From assembly GCA_001510575.1 (NCBI GenBank), contig LNGK01000007.1, forward strand, positions 1,296,151 to 1,360,150: DNA of 64,000 nucleotides, written 5' to 3'. Made by a program: the position numbers and the translations under genes. This stretch comes from Knoxdaviesia capensis (Eukaryota; Ascomycota; Sordariomycetes; Microascales; Gondwanamycetaceae). Under the pieces are notes generated by a model, which saw nothing but the letters and a program-made list of their open reading frames with translations, was not told where the DNA came from and ran no database searches. Numbering within the stretch: the stretch's first letter is position 1; every line of letters begins with the position of its first letter. Positions 1-13,441 of this stretch are shown piece after piece.

Positions 1-167
1 ACGACCTTTCCTTCTTCTAAACCTCGCTTCCAATTCCTCCTTATACCCATGATTCTTCTTGATACCCATGCCATAACATCACCAGCCAAAAAAAAATCAC
101 CGTTTCCCACCAATCACATATCACATCTGTCACATCTCTACATCTACACAATACACACTTCTTCACC

Positions 168-1596
168 ATGTCCCCCACCGCTTCAATCGGCGGAGACCAG
201 TCTCCAGCCTTCTTTGCCGCCATTGTCGCTGCCAGAGACAGCGAAGGCCTGGCAAAGCCGAGTCTCAGTGCCATCAGCGTCATCGAGCGTGTATGCTCGG
301 TGTTCTCTCTGCTGGGATGCCTCCTCGTCATCGCCACGTTCTGCTACTCGAAAACCTTCCACAAGCCCATCAACCGCCTCGTGTTCTATGCATCCTTCGG
401 AAACATGATGACCAACGTGGGAACCCTCATGGCCCAGACATATCTCGACAGCCCTGACTCGGTCGGCTGCCAGTTCCAGGCCTTCCTGATCCAGATGTTC
501 ATGCCCGCTGATGCAATCTGGACGCTGACCATGGCCATCAACGTGCACCTGACCTTCTACCACAAATACGACGCCGAAAAGCTGCGGCGCATTGAGATCC
601 CGTATCTGATCTGCTGCTACGGAGTCCCCTTTGTCCCGGCTTTTGTGTACATCTTCGTCCGGAACTCGGAAGGCCAAAGAGTCTACGGTAACGCGACGCT
701 GTGGTGCTGGGTCACGCCGGAGTGGGATATCTGGCGCATTGCCACCTTCTACGGTCCTGTGTGGTATGTAAAGTTTCCAAACCAAATTGCATCTTAAGGA
801 CTACTGTTCAGACAACCTAACCCAAAACTTTCGTTTCTGTGCATTTAGGGTTGTCATTCTGGCTACCATGGGCATCTACATCCGTGCCGGCCGGACCATC
901 TACGAGAAGCGAAAGCAACTCCGCAACTTCACCCCCAGTGACTATGACACCGAGCTGTACGGATCCGTCAAGACGGAAGTCTACGTGACCACCGAGGTAG
1001 TGAACACCCAAACCACTTCAACCCCGCCCAGCGCCGCTGCCGACACCCGCCGCGACACCACCGCATACTCCGTTCACATCTCGTCCAACAAGACCGAGTC
1101 GCCCGACCCGGCAGATGCCCCGCCGACCGTCAAGAGCGAGATCGTGACCGCGCGGACTGCCCCCGTGGTGATGGCCCCGCGACTGGCCCAAGCAGCCGCC
1201 TCGCGGCGCAACCAGGACATGAACAGCGCCGCCTGGTCGTACACCAAGTGCGCCATCCTGTTCTTCACGGCCATCCTCATCACCTGGATCCCGTCCAGCG
1301 CCAACCGCTTCTACTCGGTGGTCAACGGCGGCGCGCGCTCAACGCCGCTAGAGTTCATGAGCGCCTTCGTGCTGCCGCTGCAGGGCTTCTGGAACGCGCT
1401 GATCTACGTGGTGACCTCGTGGGCGGCGGTCAAGGGCCTGTGGAGCGATCTGTTCGACGGCAAGAAGAAGCCCCAGCCGATGAAGGCTACGTCGCAGCAC
1501 CCGTTTCGCAAAGCCAACTCGTCCAACTTTGACAGCGAGAGCATGACGGAACTTGCTGGGAAATCAAACTCGTCAACCGAACGGATCCAAACGTGA
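168..1596 (+). CDS. cAMP-receptor-like G-protein-coupled receptor, 447 aa, 2 exons
   Basis: Plasma-membrane receptor that would signal through a heterotrimeric G protein. Exons are 168-763 and 849-1596; the 85-nt intron has GTATGT and TTTAG ends, and joining in phase restores a helix-5 segment reading FYGPVWVVILATMG. Seven hydrophobic helices can be followed: VCSVFSLLGCLLVIATF, LVFYASFGNMMTNVG, IWTLTMAINVHLTF, YLICCYGVPFVPAFVYIF, the spliced helix 5, CAILFFTAILITWIPSS and VLPLQGFWNALIYVV. A Thr/Ser/Pro-rich third cytoplasmic loop of about 120 residues lies between helices 5 and 6, and the tail is Ser-rich. This layout matches the fungal GprH-like members of the Dictyostelium cAMP-receptor family, which in Aspergillus nidulans is linked to glucose and tryptophan sensing (family knowledge). 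The start has a good context (caccATG); two earlier ATGs at 49 and 69 do not lead into this frame. The ligand cannot be told from sequence. Confidence 0.9.
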
Positions 1597-4041
1597 AAAA
1601 GCCCCCCTCCGGTCCCCCAAAATGACCAAAATCTCTTTTGTCCGACTTTTCTCCAATTCTTCATTTTTTCTTACATCTCGTTTCTTCTTCTTCTCCGTCG
1701 CACCCTTTGATGACCACCCGTGAATATGGGCGGTTTTTCTCATTTTTATTTTTATTTTTTTACTAGTTGTTGATTGATGAGCACCGTTGATTCCCCCGTT
1801 CGTTTTGCTTCTCCTCAATTTGCTTTGTTTTTTAATGCTTCTGTGATACCGACTTGCCCGTGTTTGCCGTCACTTGACACACCCCAAAAGCGCTGGAGAT
1901 AACCTTTTAGCCGGCGTTGTGATCCTGTTTTGTTTCTCTTGAGTTATTTTTCTGTTCGTGCTCTACGCTTTTGGGGGCTGCTTCTCTTCTGATGATGTGC
2001 GGTTTCAAGTTGCTGGCCAGCTGTCTGTGTATAGTCTTGCTACGGTGGCACTTGTTTTTCGTTTCGAAGTGTTTTCCTTTTTTGGATACTCCATTTGCTA
2101 GGATTTCTCTATTTCTTTTTATTATACCACTTGAAATTTTGATCACTTTTGACTCCTTGAAGTTTGATTCAACATACATGTGTACATTTTGCAGCTATAA
2201 GCGACGGACAGTGAAGTGAAACGCATAGTATTCTGCTCGATTCGATTCTTCTGGGGTCCTTCTACGTCCTCGTCTCGCTATAAAACACTGAATTATACAG
2301 AAACACCTCAGTGTGATGTTTCCAAACGGGCCCAGACCTACGTATACTCCCTTAATTAAAAAAGCAGCCACTGCTGGTTATATCGAAAACCCACATCGGG
2401 TTCTGATCGGCCGCCGATCTGGGTGGCCACCATCCCGTGCCACATAAAACACAGACGCTCTCCAATTGGTAGCCATCTTGCTTCAGTCTGGTTTTTATCC
2501 GATGTTTGCTTGCTAGTGCTCCGCTTTCGTCGTTCTTCCTCTTTCTAGGACTTCCTGCACAACACAGATGACGGCCTGTGGTCCACCCAACAATTCCATC
2601 CGCCTGTGTGTCCCGACAGCAAAGAGTTTGCAGGAGTCCAAGAGCCCGTGCCTGCGTCTCGCATCGGAACAAAAAGCTGCGACGCCTTTCGTAGCAACCA
2701 CACTTCCGTTCGGTACACCCGGAATCTCCCCTAATGTTGGCCCTCTGGGGGCCTTCATACCACACCAGCACACAGCATCTGGGCCGTGTCAGCCCCCTCC
2801 AACCGTGTCCTGCATATTAGCCGATCAGAACTCTCAAGACTTCCGAGCGCTGGGACGCACCCACCGACCCGCTGCGTGCCGGGCCCACACCCCACAGAGC
2901 ACGCACTCCAGAAGCACGCAGAACACCAGTGGAGACAAAGACCAAAAGCCTCGCACACGAAACCCAGGGAAACAGAAAAGTGAGTCCCTCTGGTGCACGG
3001 TGGGCCCGGCTTCCGAATTCCGAGCCCGCCTGGCCCCCGAAACCTAGGTGTGGTCTTGCCGTCGCGGGAGGGGCATCCGTGTCCTCTGACCGAAACATGC
3101 CTTCGGGAGATATACGCCTGCTATTCTCCTGAGCTATATATGTCTACCGTTTTTGGAAAGTCTTTTTGTTTCTATTTTGGGGAGGAGAGGCCTCTCCTAC
3201 CGACTGACTGAGTTTGGGATATCTGGCAGCGCTCGGTTTCAAAAATTAAAAAATTCTTTCTGGTGGTGGGGAAAATTGTGTGTATGATTCCAGAGCGGCT
3301 AGGCAAACTCAGCACTTATTGTACCCTTCCCCATTTTCCCAGCATGCAACAAGATAATCCTATTCATAAGTCGGTATGTCGCCGTCTGTGGTCGTCTTCT
3401 CTAGCGCTGAGGACCTCGGGCCCGACCCCGAACATTCCGGCCCCACAATGTCTTAGCGCCGGCGCATGCCCGCTAAAACAAACTTCGACATGGATCATGC
3501 CGCACGCAATCTCCCTTCCCCCGAGAACAAAAAAAAAAAGGCGTCAAAACTCCGTCGTCAGATATAATCTGGCCCCCAACGAAGGGGACGTTTAAAAAGT
3601 TAAACGGATCTAGATTTTCCGTCGGAGCCACTCGGATCGAGATCAGATTTAGACTCCTCTTTTCAGGCATGGGTTCTTGGCCACAGACTTCACGCTATCG
3701 ATCGCGTGCGGCTGCCGACCCGTTGTCTAGAGTGAAAGTCTGTTCTCGACGACAAAACACACCCCCCGGGCGAGGGTTTAAAGACCGGACGAACGGAAGT
3801 GAGATAAAAAAGGAGGTGGATGTACTTATAGCCGAGCACAAAAATATATACTTGAGGTATACTCCCCAAGCTCACAATACTGAACATGTACATGATCAAA
3901 CCAGACTTCATTACAATTCTTGCGACTTGTTCATACAGACAGCAACAGCCTATGCAAAGCCTAAGACCAACGACCAACTAACAATCCGTCCCTACCAGAT
4001 TCCCACACAAGCATTTCCACACACGCAATACACCGCTTCCT
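1597..4041. other. intergenic, 2.4 kb, no supported gene
   Basis: Space between the GPCR (+) and the methyltransferase-like gene (-), whose 3' ends converge here. The first 600 bases are T/pyrimidine-rich and probably hold the GPCR 3' UTR. The remaining open frames are short, overlap one another on both strands and lack splice-joined continuity or family resemblance. I see no RNA gene. Confidence 0.6.
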
Positions 4042-6483
4042 TCACGCATCCTTCACTGCCTCAATCACACTGTACTCCCAAACCGTCCCCATCCGCACAC
4101 ACTCCTCGACAATCGCCTCATCCTCCCACCACCAAGTGTCCGCCTCAACGAACCGGCCCCAGACCTCCTTCCACAACATCCGCCCAAGCACACTCCGCAG
4201 CTCAATCTTGATATCGCTCTCGTGCACAAGCGCCCCTCCGCCGACCCGGCTGCTGAACGCCTGGCTGGGCGGTATGGCACTGAAGGTCGCAGTGGTGATC
4301 ACACTGCCCTGTCCACGCAACGACGCATCGGCCATCCAGTTAGGAAACAGCCGCGATGGGTTCGTGCATCGAAACCGACGCTCTAGGTTCAACACTAGCT
4401 TGTTCTCCATCCATGCCCGCAGGTGCGGTCCCAATTGCGCTGCGCAGGGCATCGGGTCGATGATTGTAACCGTAAAGGTGCCGCCCGCCACGAGAGACTT
4501 GTTCACATTCTGAAGAACCCCCGGGACTTCTAGAGCCGGAACCAGCGATGGCAGCGCCAGAGAATACGCTGCCCCGAACAGGTTGGGGGCTACCGGGAAG
4601 ATGCTTGAAGAAAACGTCGGAACCGAAACCGGCTGTATGTTTGGGAACTCCCGTGGCGAGAGTGGCGACGGAGAAAGATGGTAGACTTTTTGGTCGTGGT
4701 GAAGGGCGGAGAGGTAGGAGGCCGTAGCTATAAAAAGTTCAAAGAATCGGTTAGCAAGGAACGGATAGCTATTAACCATGATTGTGGTTGTCACTTCCTC
4801 AACCGGGGAGAACGAAGAGAGAGCGAGAGGGACATACCTTGGCTTTCGTAAAGTGCAAGCACCTTTCCGGTTTGAGCTCCAGAAACTTTTGCTGTCGCTT
4901 TTGAGGAGGCGTCAGACGATGAGAGGCCCCGATCAATATTTCGCAGCCCCGTCAGCATCCAACGTTGCTTCTCCATCTCCAAATCTCGATAGAGGCTTGC
5001 ATCAGCCACAGGCCCAAGGATCTGTTGCAGGTGCTCCAGAATTACTCTGGGGCTGGCAGCAGCCTTCAATAGAATCTTCCGTTGTGAATCATTCAAAATC
5101 GAGTTTGCAGCCACGCTGTTTCGAGCCCGCATACTCCCTTGGGACTGTCTTATTCGGCTAGAGAGTACCTGCTCCGGCGCTCTCTCAGCAGCTACTGGTG
5201 CGTTTTCCCATTCCTCGATAGGCTTCCACGCATCTGGATTATTCGGATTAAATGTCGCCCGCCAACCTGGAGAGGGTGGAGATTGCTCCAGCTTTGAATG
5301 TGGCGCTAAGTTGACAGGCATATCGGTTGGGCTGACGACTTGGATCTCGAAATGACTGGTTTGGGGGGGAAGCAACGAAGCCTGGCGTTAGCAATCTGCA
5401 ATTCATTATATGACTGGCTCACTGGCAGCCGCTCATAGTGCAGCAAAAGCCATGAATTGGCAAACATCTCCGTACTCACTTGTTTTCGGGATATATGGGC
5501 GGAGTTAGAGGCTCGCTTGCAGACGTGATGCTGCTGCTGGAGTCTGCGGAAATTGACACAACTGAAATTAAACGGCCAGAATCTGCAGGTTGCCGCGGAG
5601 CAACGGTAACCTCAGTGCTCAAGCGGACAAACGAGGACGGTCCAATCTCCTGGACGATGCAGGATGACTTTGATGGCCGTCTATACGACGTCATTGACTC
5701 AGAAGGCGTGTCGCTTGTTGTCGTGGCAGACTGGTCTGTCTTCTTTGAAAAGACAGAATCTGAAATTAGGACAGACTGTCAGCATGAAGGAACTCGGCAG
5801 TGCATGGCCCCTCGTTTGGGTCTGAAGTACTTACCGCGCCACGTGGGCCCTGATTCGGGCTCCGACGGTTCTGAGAAGTCCAGAATACAATCCGGACCAA
5901 AGTTAGACTCCGGAATGACAGGTGGGCTCTGAAGAAACGATGATGTTCGGGTTGCAGGCGACTCTGGATTTCCAGTTGAAGCTGTGCTCACCACGAGGGG
6001 GCGTGTCCCATGAGAAGACGAAGATGAAGCCGTCTTGGGCGGATCTTGCTGCGAAAGTGGCCGGGGAAACTGAGAACTGGTGGCGGACGAGGGCTCGAAC
6101 CCAAGAAACGATGTGCGACCGGGCCGTTTCTCATTCACGCTGGTTGGACTGAGTAAACCGGAAGACGCGACAGACTTGGTTGACTTGGATCGGAAGGTTG
6201 GGGTGACTCGCTTCTGCGACTTGGAGCCGAAGAAGCCAAATGATCTGTCACGTTCGTTATCGCGATCGCGCCCACCCGAAGACGACGTGGCCGAGGTTCT
6301 AGTCGACACGGAGTTTCGGGCTTTGTCTTTGTCGCGCTGCGTCTTCTCGGCATCCTTTCGCGCCCGGTGGTCCTTCACCAGCTCCCGGTCGGGATCTGTC
6401 CACATTACGTCGAACATGGCTGAAGAGACTGGCCGGTCTGGTGGAAACAGAGGGGGTGTGTGTCTGCACGAGATATAATCCAT
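4042..6483 (-). CDS. conserved fungal protein with degenerate methyltransferase-like C-terminus, 710 aa, 4 exons
   Basis: Exons (transcript order) are 6483-5835, 5759-5480, 5355-4838 and 4727-4042. All three introns have canonical ends (GTAAGT, GTGAGT, GTATGT donors) and phases join without a stop. The N-terminal half is Ser/Arg/Lys-rich, low-complexity and probably disordered. The C-terminal third has the strand order of a class I SAM methyltransferase: a segment KVLALYES, then KVYHLSPSPLS, then a helix-strand unit VLQNVNKSLVAGGTFTVTII, followed by a tryptophan-rich end. The glycine-rich SAM motif (GxGxG) is not visible at the expected place, so catalytic activity is doubtful. Function unknown. 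The start is the ATG at 6483. The frame stays open upstream to a possible acceptor (tcttcag, about 6524), so an extra 5' exon is possible. The call of a methyltransferase-like fold is by pattern only. Confidence 0.72.
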
Positions 6484-9400
6484 GAGCTTCACAGAACGAA
6501 TCTTGGGATGACAACTCTGAAGATGTGAGGATAGTTAGACTTTGATACGAACCTTGCTTAATTTTCGTACGCTGTGTTGTAGGTATCTCTGCCCCCCTCA
6601 TGTCATGTGCGTGAAATCCACAACGGGGGGAGCGTCCCGCAGTTTCCGATGCGAGCTTTCCCGCGAGAGTGAAATCCCTTGCACTTTATGCTGGGGAAAG
6701 AGTCACGGTGATCGATAGGGAGACAATGTTGTATAGGTAGTCTGTTTGGATCTCGGCTTCGCCCTTCTCCCTCAGCACATGGCTATCCCTGTTGGAGTAG
6801 ATTTGTGTGGAGATGAAGTAGGAAACAGAGCAGGGAACTGGTTGTAGGGAAGATGGAATAATAGAAAAAAGAAATACTCAAGCATGGATAACAGGGTGGA
6901 AATGAAAAGCACAGTCAATCAGCGTGCTTCAGAATCGGTGTTCCTTCTGCCTCACTAGAATGAGCGTTGAGATAATGAGAGTGAGCAACTTAGGTAGATA
7001 CGGATGTGATTATTTCACCAGACGAAAGAAAAAAGTAATAGGTAGAGTTTTGCAGGCTTTAACTTGAAAAGGGTTGGGAAAGGAAGAAAGAACGAGGAAT
7101 GGGAGTTTGAGGGGGGGTTAGGTATAGAAAGATGCGGATGTTTGAAGACTGGAGACAAGATGAGATGATAGGTACCACACCAACATTCACCACCACAGGC
7201 TATAGGGGCTCAAGAGCACAAAGGCTGGATAGATTCCTGATACAAAGTCTATCTTGCTGTGAAAGTATAAAGGCGATGCTTCTAGAGACAAGTGATCCGG
7301 ATATCATACATATATTGAGGGGCATAAAGCCATGATAGACACAGATAATTGTGAAATTAAGAAGTGAGCATGCTTAGGGTACAGATATTACGGCTGGGAG
7401 TAAGCTATTGCATATAATAAGGAGAAGCATACTTAGGTTTATGTGTTGAGGAAGGAGCTCTTATGAGGCACTTGCCTCAAGTGAAGAGTCCCCCTGAGGC
7501 AAAAAGTGTTCCAGTTATGCAATTATCCCGTGTGCACTTACGCAGCTTTGTCCTTAACAGGCATGTTACTCCCTCATACCAAGCCGAAAGATATGCTGCA
7601 TATTCTAACTTGACTTTTCCAGCACCCCGTGTCACTGAACACCAGAGGGCTTATGGAGGAACCCAAGATATGGCTGGCCATGGCACACATCATGGCACTG
7701 GTCCTTGAACGGTCTGTACAGCTACCTCAGACATCCTCCTGATAACGAGAAATATTCCGACTCTCACTCATCTTTACGTGTCTAGCCGGGACCTGCAGAA
7801 ACCCCATTCTGAATCAACCTTTACAGCGGTTTTAGGAGAAAACACGGACCAGATATTCCCACGAGGATGGGAAACACAAGAGTCGAGGGTATGTGCAGGA
7901 ACGTGATAGGCGTCTCCTCTTTCTAAGACACACCGTGGATAGCAGCAGCTCGGGCTTGATACGTGAGCTTGCAAAAGAAAAGAAAAAGAATTGGGCCGAA
8001 GCCTCTTGGGAGCAGGTCGTGATAACGGCAAACCGACCGTGTTAACGACTGTGTCATACAGGACAAGTAAACCAGGTAAACACACCGCAAGAGTGCTAGG
8101 CTTGGAGCATGTCCTCGTTGTCCTGCTCGAGAGCCGTGAAACGAACCACCCTCCGGTCACTTCCATCTAGTACGACGTCAAGTGTTTCTCCAAAATTGTC
8201 ATGTCTTGTTTTGGGTGTTTGGCCTCCGGTGTCCTGTGCCGTCCGGTTTTTCTCTTCGGTTGTGGCGTGTGTGGGCTTTCTTAGGACTCCTCCAAGTCTT
8301 CCAGCCCCGAACGAGCTGAAGCCAGAATTTGAGTCATGCATGACTTGACGTTTGGTGGGCAACGAAGCTGCGTTTTAGCGTGTGGTGAAGAGCCAAGTAT
8401 GATGGAAATATTATCCACGGGAGCTCATACTACATAGGGATTGACCCTTTCGCCCATTCAATCTCTCCTGTTCTCTTCGTTTCTAAAGAACCACCCCTGG
8501 AGGTGATGAAAACATGTCAAAGGATCCTAGATGTGCTTCTCTCCACTGTCGCTTCCGCAAGTTATACCTTCTGCCATGAATCTAACCATGCTTACTTTGC
8601 ATTCAGTGTCTCTGGTCGACATCCCGAGAATGTGACAGCGGTGGGACCACCGCCGAACCACGGAACTCCAACCTTAGTCTAGCACATCTGTCCTAGGCAA
8701 GTCAAAGATCCAAGTCAGAGAGCTATCACTAATGCTTTCCACATATGCTGAGAAATCTGATGTTGAGCTTCTCATTTGCTAGTGTTTCGTCTTGACTCCC
8801 CTAGGTCTTATACCTGTCTCCGTGAGGCTATATATCTTGATCGTTGTCTGTGCCTACGAGCCCAGGCCATACTTGCACAAGAGAACAGGCCAACACGCCA
8901 CATCAACCACGGGATCTTTTGGCGTGAAGCAGATTCCGCATCCTGCTCTGTGCCTTATTTTCGTGCGGAGCGCCTCGGTGGTATCTCGTGGCGTTTCAGC
9001 AACACGGGCCCAAGGGTATTCGCCACTGAGAAACAAGAACCAGAATCAACAAGGAGAGAGAGAGAGCCCAGGTGGGCCATAATCTCACCTCTGGTTCATT
9101 CTTTCCTGCATGCCTCGGGGTGTAACGCTTATCTGATTACCCTGCCCGGGCATCCTCCAATCATTCTCATAGTTAAGACGTCCATGCGCATCAGCTTCTC
9201 GAGCTCCATCCCAAGCGACGAGTAAAATGGCACACATCTTGAAGCTAACACGTGCGATTGGCGAGGTGGTAGAAAGATTGCTCCAGATCGCTCTAGTCGT
9301 GAGCCGGCCCGTCTATGAGCAGGAGACCAGGGGGTGAACTGACTTTACCTTGCATACCGCCATCCCAGGCGGCGGCTGTTGTGCGACGTCAAAGCTCGCC

Positions 9401-10802
9401 TAATTTTCTGGGCTGCAGAATACTGTGACATGGCAGAGCTCTTGCGTTGTGTGTAACTCTGAGTCTGCATGTGGTTGAGCAAGTGGCCGGCGAAAGAGAG
9501 AGAGAAGGGATTACGTGGTGGAATGAATTATCTCCGCACACAGGTGGAAAGCTTGCAAGTGAGAATTTGGGGTTATTGCTCTCCCACGTTCAACTTCACA
9601 CATAGGGGGTCTTCTTCCCCCTTTCCACTTCGTGTTCTCAAATCTCTGCTGGGTTTCTAGCTGGGCAATAGCAACACTCCTATCACAGCTCTAGGAAACA
9701 CACTTACCGGCCCCTGAAGGTGAGGCTGTTTCTGTGGTTCTGAGTCAGTGCTACGAGCAAGTGAAGAGACTTTGTCTTTGGCTTTTTGCCCCCCGCATTA
9801 GCCAGTTTGATCAGGCATCTTGAGCTATCTTGTCTGCTTGGAAAGAAAGAATGCATTCTGCTAAGCTGTAATATCAACTAGTCCAGTGCGTTGTCTAGTT
9901 ATAGTGTATAGATTCGGGGGTAGAGACAAAAGATCATGGAACTACTCGAAAAGAAACTCTCACTAAGTATCGTCTTCACTCTTAATGTTTTAAGAGAAGT
10001 TGCCTTGAGATATAACAGTCTTGAAGTTAAGCCATATATGCATTTAGACGGTAGTATATGCACCTGACCCATATATACCTGGCTGATCAATTAGTAAAGA
10101 GCCCAGTTGCTCCTTCCTGCATCTCATGTTCAACGGCAGAAGTGATTAAGTCAGACTTTAACTCTCTGGCTCAGATATCAGAGATGAAGTGGGAATTACA
10201 CAACTTCAAGAGGCAGTGGCACCTGAAAATAAGGTCGATCCTTCCCCATGAAGGATATCCTCTCACGGATTCATTTGCTCTGCTATTCAACCACAATACG
10301 GCCATCTCTCTTCGGCTCTAGACTACTCCGTTTATGATGCCTCCACAAATGAAATGCCGTGATATGAAGATCACCATATAGTACCTTGGAAGATAAATCA
10401 ACCACCTGAGCCTCAACGATCTAAGCTCTCCCATGGTGATACCACCTATTGGCCATTAGGAGAAAGAGGAATTATTTTTGTTCTTCCAGTTCCACAGCAT
10501 CCATTGTCTCTTTTGCTTCCTTTTCTCCTCCCAAGATCAATCTTGCTCCTTGGAAATTTCTTGAGGGTCTCTTGATCTTACCCTCATTCTCTTCTCCTCC
10601 ATCGCTGCCCAAACCTGCTCTGGTGTCTCAAGACATCACCATCACCACCAAGCCTGCAAAAGAGGTATTGGAATCTAACACAACCTCTCTGGGCACAGTA
10701 AAATCTTGCTGTCTCAATTTGCCAGGATAATCCTCCCTCCTGGCTCTTCTTGGATCGTCTCCACTAACTCTCTGAGATAGGCCTGCTCCATCAATCACCA
10801 CG
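6484..10802. other. intergenic, 4.3 kb, no confident gene
   Basis: Lies between two divergent genes, so it should contain both promoters. The stretch before 10803 is CT-rich and looks like the leader of the permease. One small minus-strand frame at 8096-8341 is listed separately as doubtful. Otherwise I see only short overlapping frames, no tRNA-like fold and no repeats. Confidence 0.55.
8096..8341 (-). CDS. doubtful small protein, 81 aa
   Basis: An ATG at 8341 opens a frame of 81 codons ending in TAG at 8096. The product is hydrophilic and acidic towards its end (ALEQDNEDMLQA) with a Gly/Phe-containing start (SGFSSFGAGRLGGVL). Its composition looks more protein-like than the surrounding frames. 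The frame is open a few codons upstream as far as 8374. No family is recognised. It may be a real small gene, a single exon of a longer one, or chance. Confidence 0.2.
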   Translation of the reverse strand: MHDSNSGFSSFGAGRLGGVLRKPTHATTEEKNRTAQDTGGQTPKTRHDNFGETLDVVLDGSDRRVVRFTALEQDNEDMLQA

Positions 10803-13441
10803 ATGCCCAAGTTTCGGTCGCGACGATTCTCGCGAGGGTTTCTTCAAGATGGAAGCGGACATCCTGCCAGCAGCTTAATTGATATGGAGCCGTTGGACCA
10901 AGGCCAGGAAATGCGACGAGACTCAACCACTACCACCAACCACCGCTCTCCTCCGCCCCGGCAGTCGAAAGTGGCCGCCCTCATGCTTGATGTGTATAAT
11001 CGTGTCAAAACATCTTTGTCTATTCTGGATACAACAATCTCGTCCTCAACCTTTGGCAGAATCTTCAGACTTCAGGGATCGGGCCATGTAAGAAGACATC
11101 AACCAATCCATGCTTCTCCCGCTCTGAAACACTTGGGGTTTAGCTGATTTCCTATAACTAACTTGAACTTATATGTGGATAGCCCCATGAACTTGATCAA
11201 GCAACATTTTTCACCGAAATCCGAGCCGGAATCACCACCTTCGCAACTATGGCTTATATCATTGCGGTCAATGTCAGTATCCCCAAAGCCCAGCAAGATT
11301 GACGCGCTGCGACATTCCCTTTAGACTCTGATTTCATCTTTGCTAACCACAACCTGGGTTTATTTTGAAGGCTACTGTTCTTTCTCAAACCGGCGGGCCG
11401 TGCGAGTGTACCGAAGTCAACCGAGCCAACTGCGACCTCATCCCGGATTATGCTGCATGCAAGGAAGGTAAGTCGGCCGCGGTCATTCGAAACTTTTAAA
11501 GAATAGATAAACTGATAAAAATTCCGAATAGAGGTGAGACGCGATCTTATCACATCGACAGCTGCCCTGAGTGGCTTATCAAGCTTCGTCTTTGGGTTCT
11601 TTACAAACCTTCCGGTTGCTCTCGGGTGAGTTGTCTTCTATTTGCACACACAGCATCAAGGATATACATCTATACTTAGTGTGAATGAGCCAGCCACTGA
11701 CATTGAGCCTCGATTGGAACTGTTCTGTAGGCCGGGAATGGGACTGAACGCCTACTTCGCCTTTCAGGTTGTTGGGCCCAACGGAAGTGGAGCCATTCCT
11801 TACCGTCTTGCCCTGACTGCCGTCTTTGTTGAGGGCTTGATCTTTATTTTCTTGGCCCTGACCGGAATGCGTCAATGGCTTGTCAAGCTGATTCCCGCGA
11901 CCATCAAAACGGCAACTGGTGTTGGCATTGGCTTCTTTCTCACAGAGATTGGCCTGTCATATTCGGCGGGTATTGGAGCCATCACCGGCGGTTGGAGGGC
12001 TACTCCCCTTGCGTTGGCTGGATGTCCTCCGGAGCTGATTGACCATGCGACGCAGATGTGCACAGGAAAACTGATGTCTAACCCGAAGGTAGGCCAAGAA
12101 TATCTAGCAAGCCAGTCTAGTGTTATTTGAGACTAACCCAAGGATATCGCGAACATCTAGATGTGGGCAGGAATTGTCGGGGGTGGAATCATGACCGCAT
12201 TCTTGATGGCATTCCGCTTCAAGTACTCACTGATTGTGGGCATTGCCTTTGTGTCAATCCTGTCCTGGCCGTAAGTAGCACCCCGACTGTCTTTTGGAAT
12301 GCAGACGGAAGTTGTGTGGGCTAGTGATCACTAACCGCACATCATAGCCGAAACACAACCATCACGTACTTCCCCTACACCGAGGAAGGAACATCACGAT
12401 TCGAGTTCTTCAAAAACATTGTGTCGTTCCGACCGATCGAACACATTCTGGGCCAGCTGGATTGGGACATTAGCAAGAACGGGTCCCAGTTCGCATTGGC
12501 TTTGTTTACGTTCCTGTATGTCGACATCATTGACGCTACTGCGACCTTGTATTCAATGGTGCGGTTCTGTGGGGTGGTCGATCCCAATGACGGAGATTTT
12601 CCGAGATCGACCCTGGCTTACTGCACCGATGCAGCCTGCATTTCCGTGGGATCCTTGCTAGGGTGTTCCCCAGTTACGGCTTTCATCGAAAGTGGAGCCG
12701 GAATCGCCGAGGGGGGCCGGACCGGACTCACGGCGATGGTGACGGGGGTTTGCTTTCTAGTGTCCATCTTCCTGGCACCGATCTTTGCGTCGATTCCTCC
12801 GTGGGCCACCGGATGTACTCTGATAATGGTAAGTGAATTTTTTGTGCTCTCTATTCCCGTGTTTGCCATACCAGACTGAGCTAACAGTGATCTCCTGGGG
12901 ATGTAAATGACAACAGGTTGGCTGCATGATGCTGCGACAGATCACTCAGATCAACTGGCGGTACATTGGAGACGTCTTGCCGTCGTTTGTGGTGATGACA
13001 TTCATTCCGTTCAGCTACAGTGTAGCTTATGGACTTATCGCGTAAGTGGAACTTTCCGGGAGACGGCGAATAACCGCTCAAACACAAACCGTCTGCACAA
13101 TAACTAACACGCAAATCTTCAACAGCGGCTTGTTCGTGTATACGGTGCTGAACTCGTTGATTGCTATTGCGGTTTGGGGATCGCGAGGCCGGCTTGAGCC
13201 CCGTGATTACGAACTCAAAGAATACTGGTCATGGAAGGGAGCAGGCCACCAGCCATGGTTCGTCCGGGCGGCGAAGCGAGGCGGGCAGATGTGGCGTCGC
13301 GACGACAGAGATAAGCGCGGATACAGCCTCGGTGGTGAGGAGATGGAGGCCACCATGGATCACTCTCGCCGGCCGTCATCATCTGAGGCCGATAAGGACC
13401 GCCTCGTTCAGACTCCGCAGCGTGCACACACGATCCGATAG
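10803..13441 (+). CDS. azgA: AzgA-type adenine/guanine/hypoxanthine permease, 651 aa, 9 exons
   Basis: Proton-coupled purine importer of the plasma membrane. Exons are 10803-11087, 11183-11272, 11371-11467, 11532-11625, 11731-12088, 12161-12270, 12348-12828, 12917-13041 and 13126-13441; every intron has GT-AG ends and the phases join into one frame. Family hallmarks are in order: TEIRAGITTFATMAYIIAVN, a cysteine-rich loop (QTGGPCECTEV), FVFGFFTNLPVALGPGMGLN, the long membrane block GFFLTEIGLSYSAGIG, then YVDIIDATATLY and SPVTAFIESGAGIAEGGRTG, which carry substrate-site residues in this family. Hydrophilic termini flank the membrane core; the N-terminus has an extra Ser/Thr/Pro-rich stretch, making it longer than the approximately 580 aa of A. 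nidulans AzgA. It could therefore be a paralogue rather than the strict orthologue. The many introns match other fungal azgA genes. Confidence 0.92.

Noticed and set aside
183..785. 200-codon minus-strand frame in the GPCR
   Set aside because: Antisense shadow. The plus strand encodes clear membrane helices with a matching intron.
2352..2771. 139-codon minus-strand frame in the first intergenic space
   Set aside because: Cys/Arg-rich product with no motifs and competing frames of similar length on both strands.
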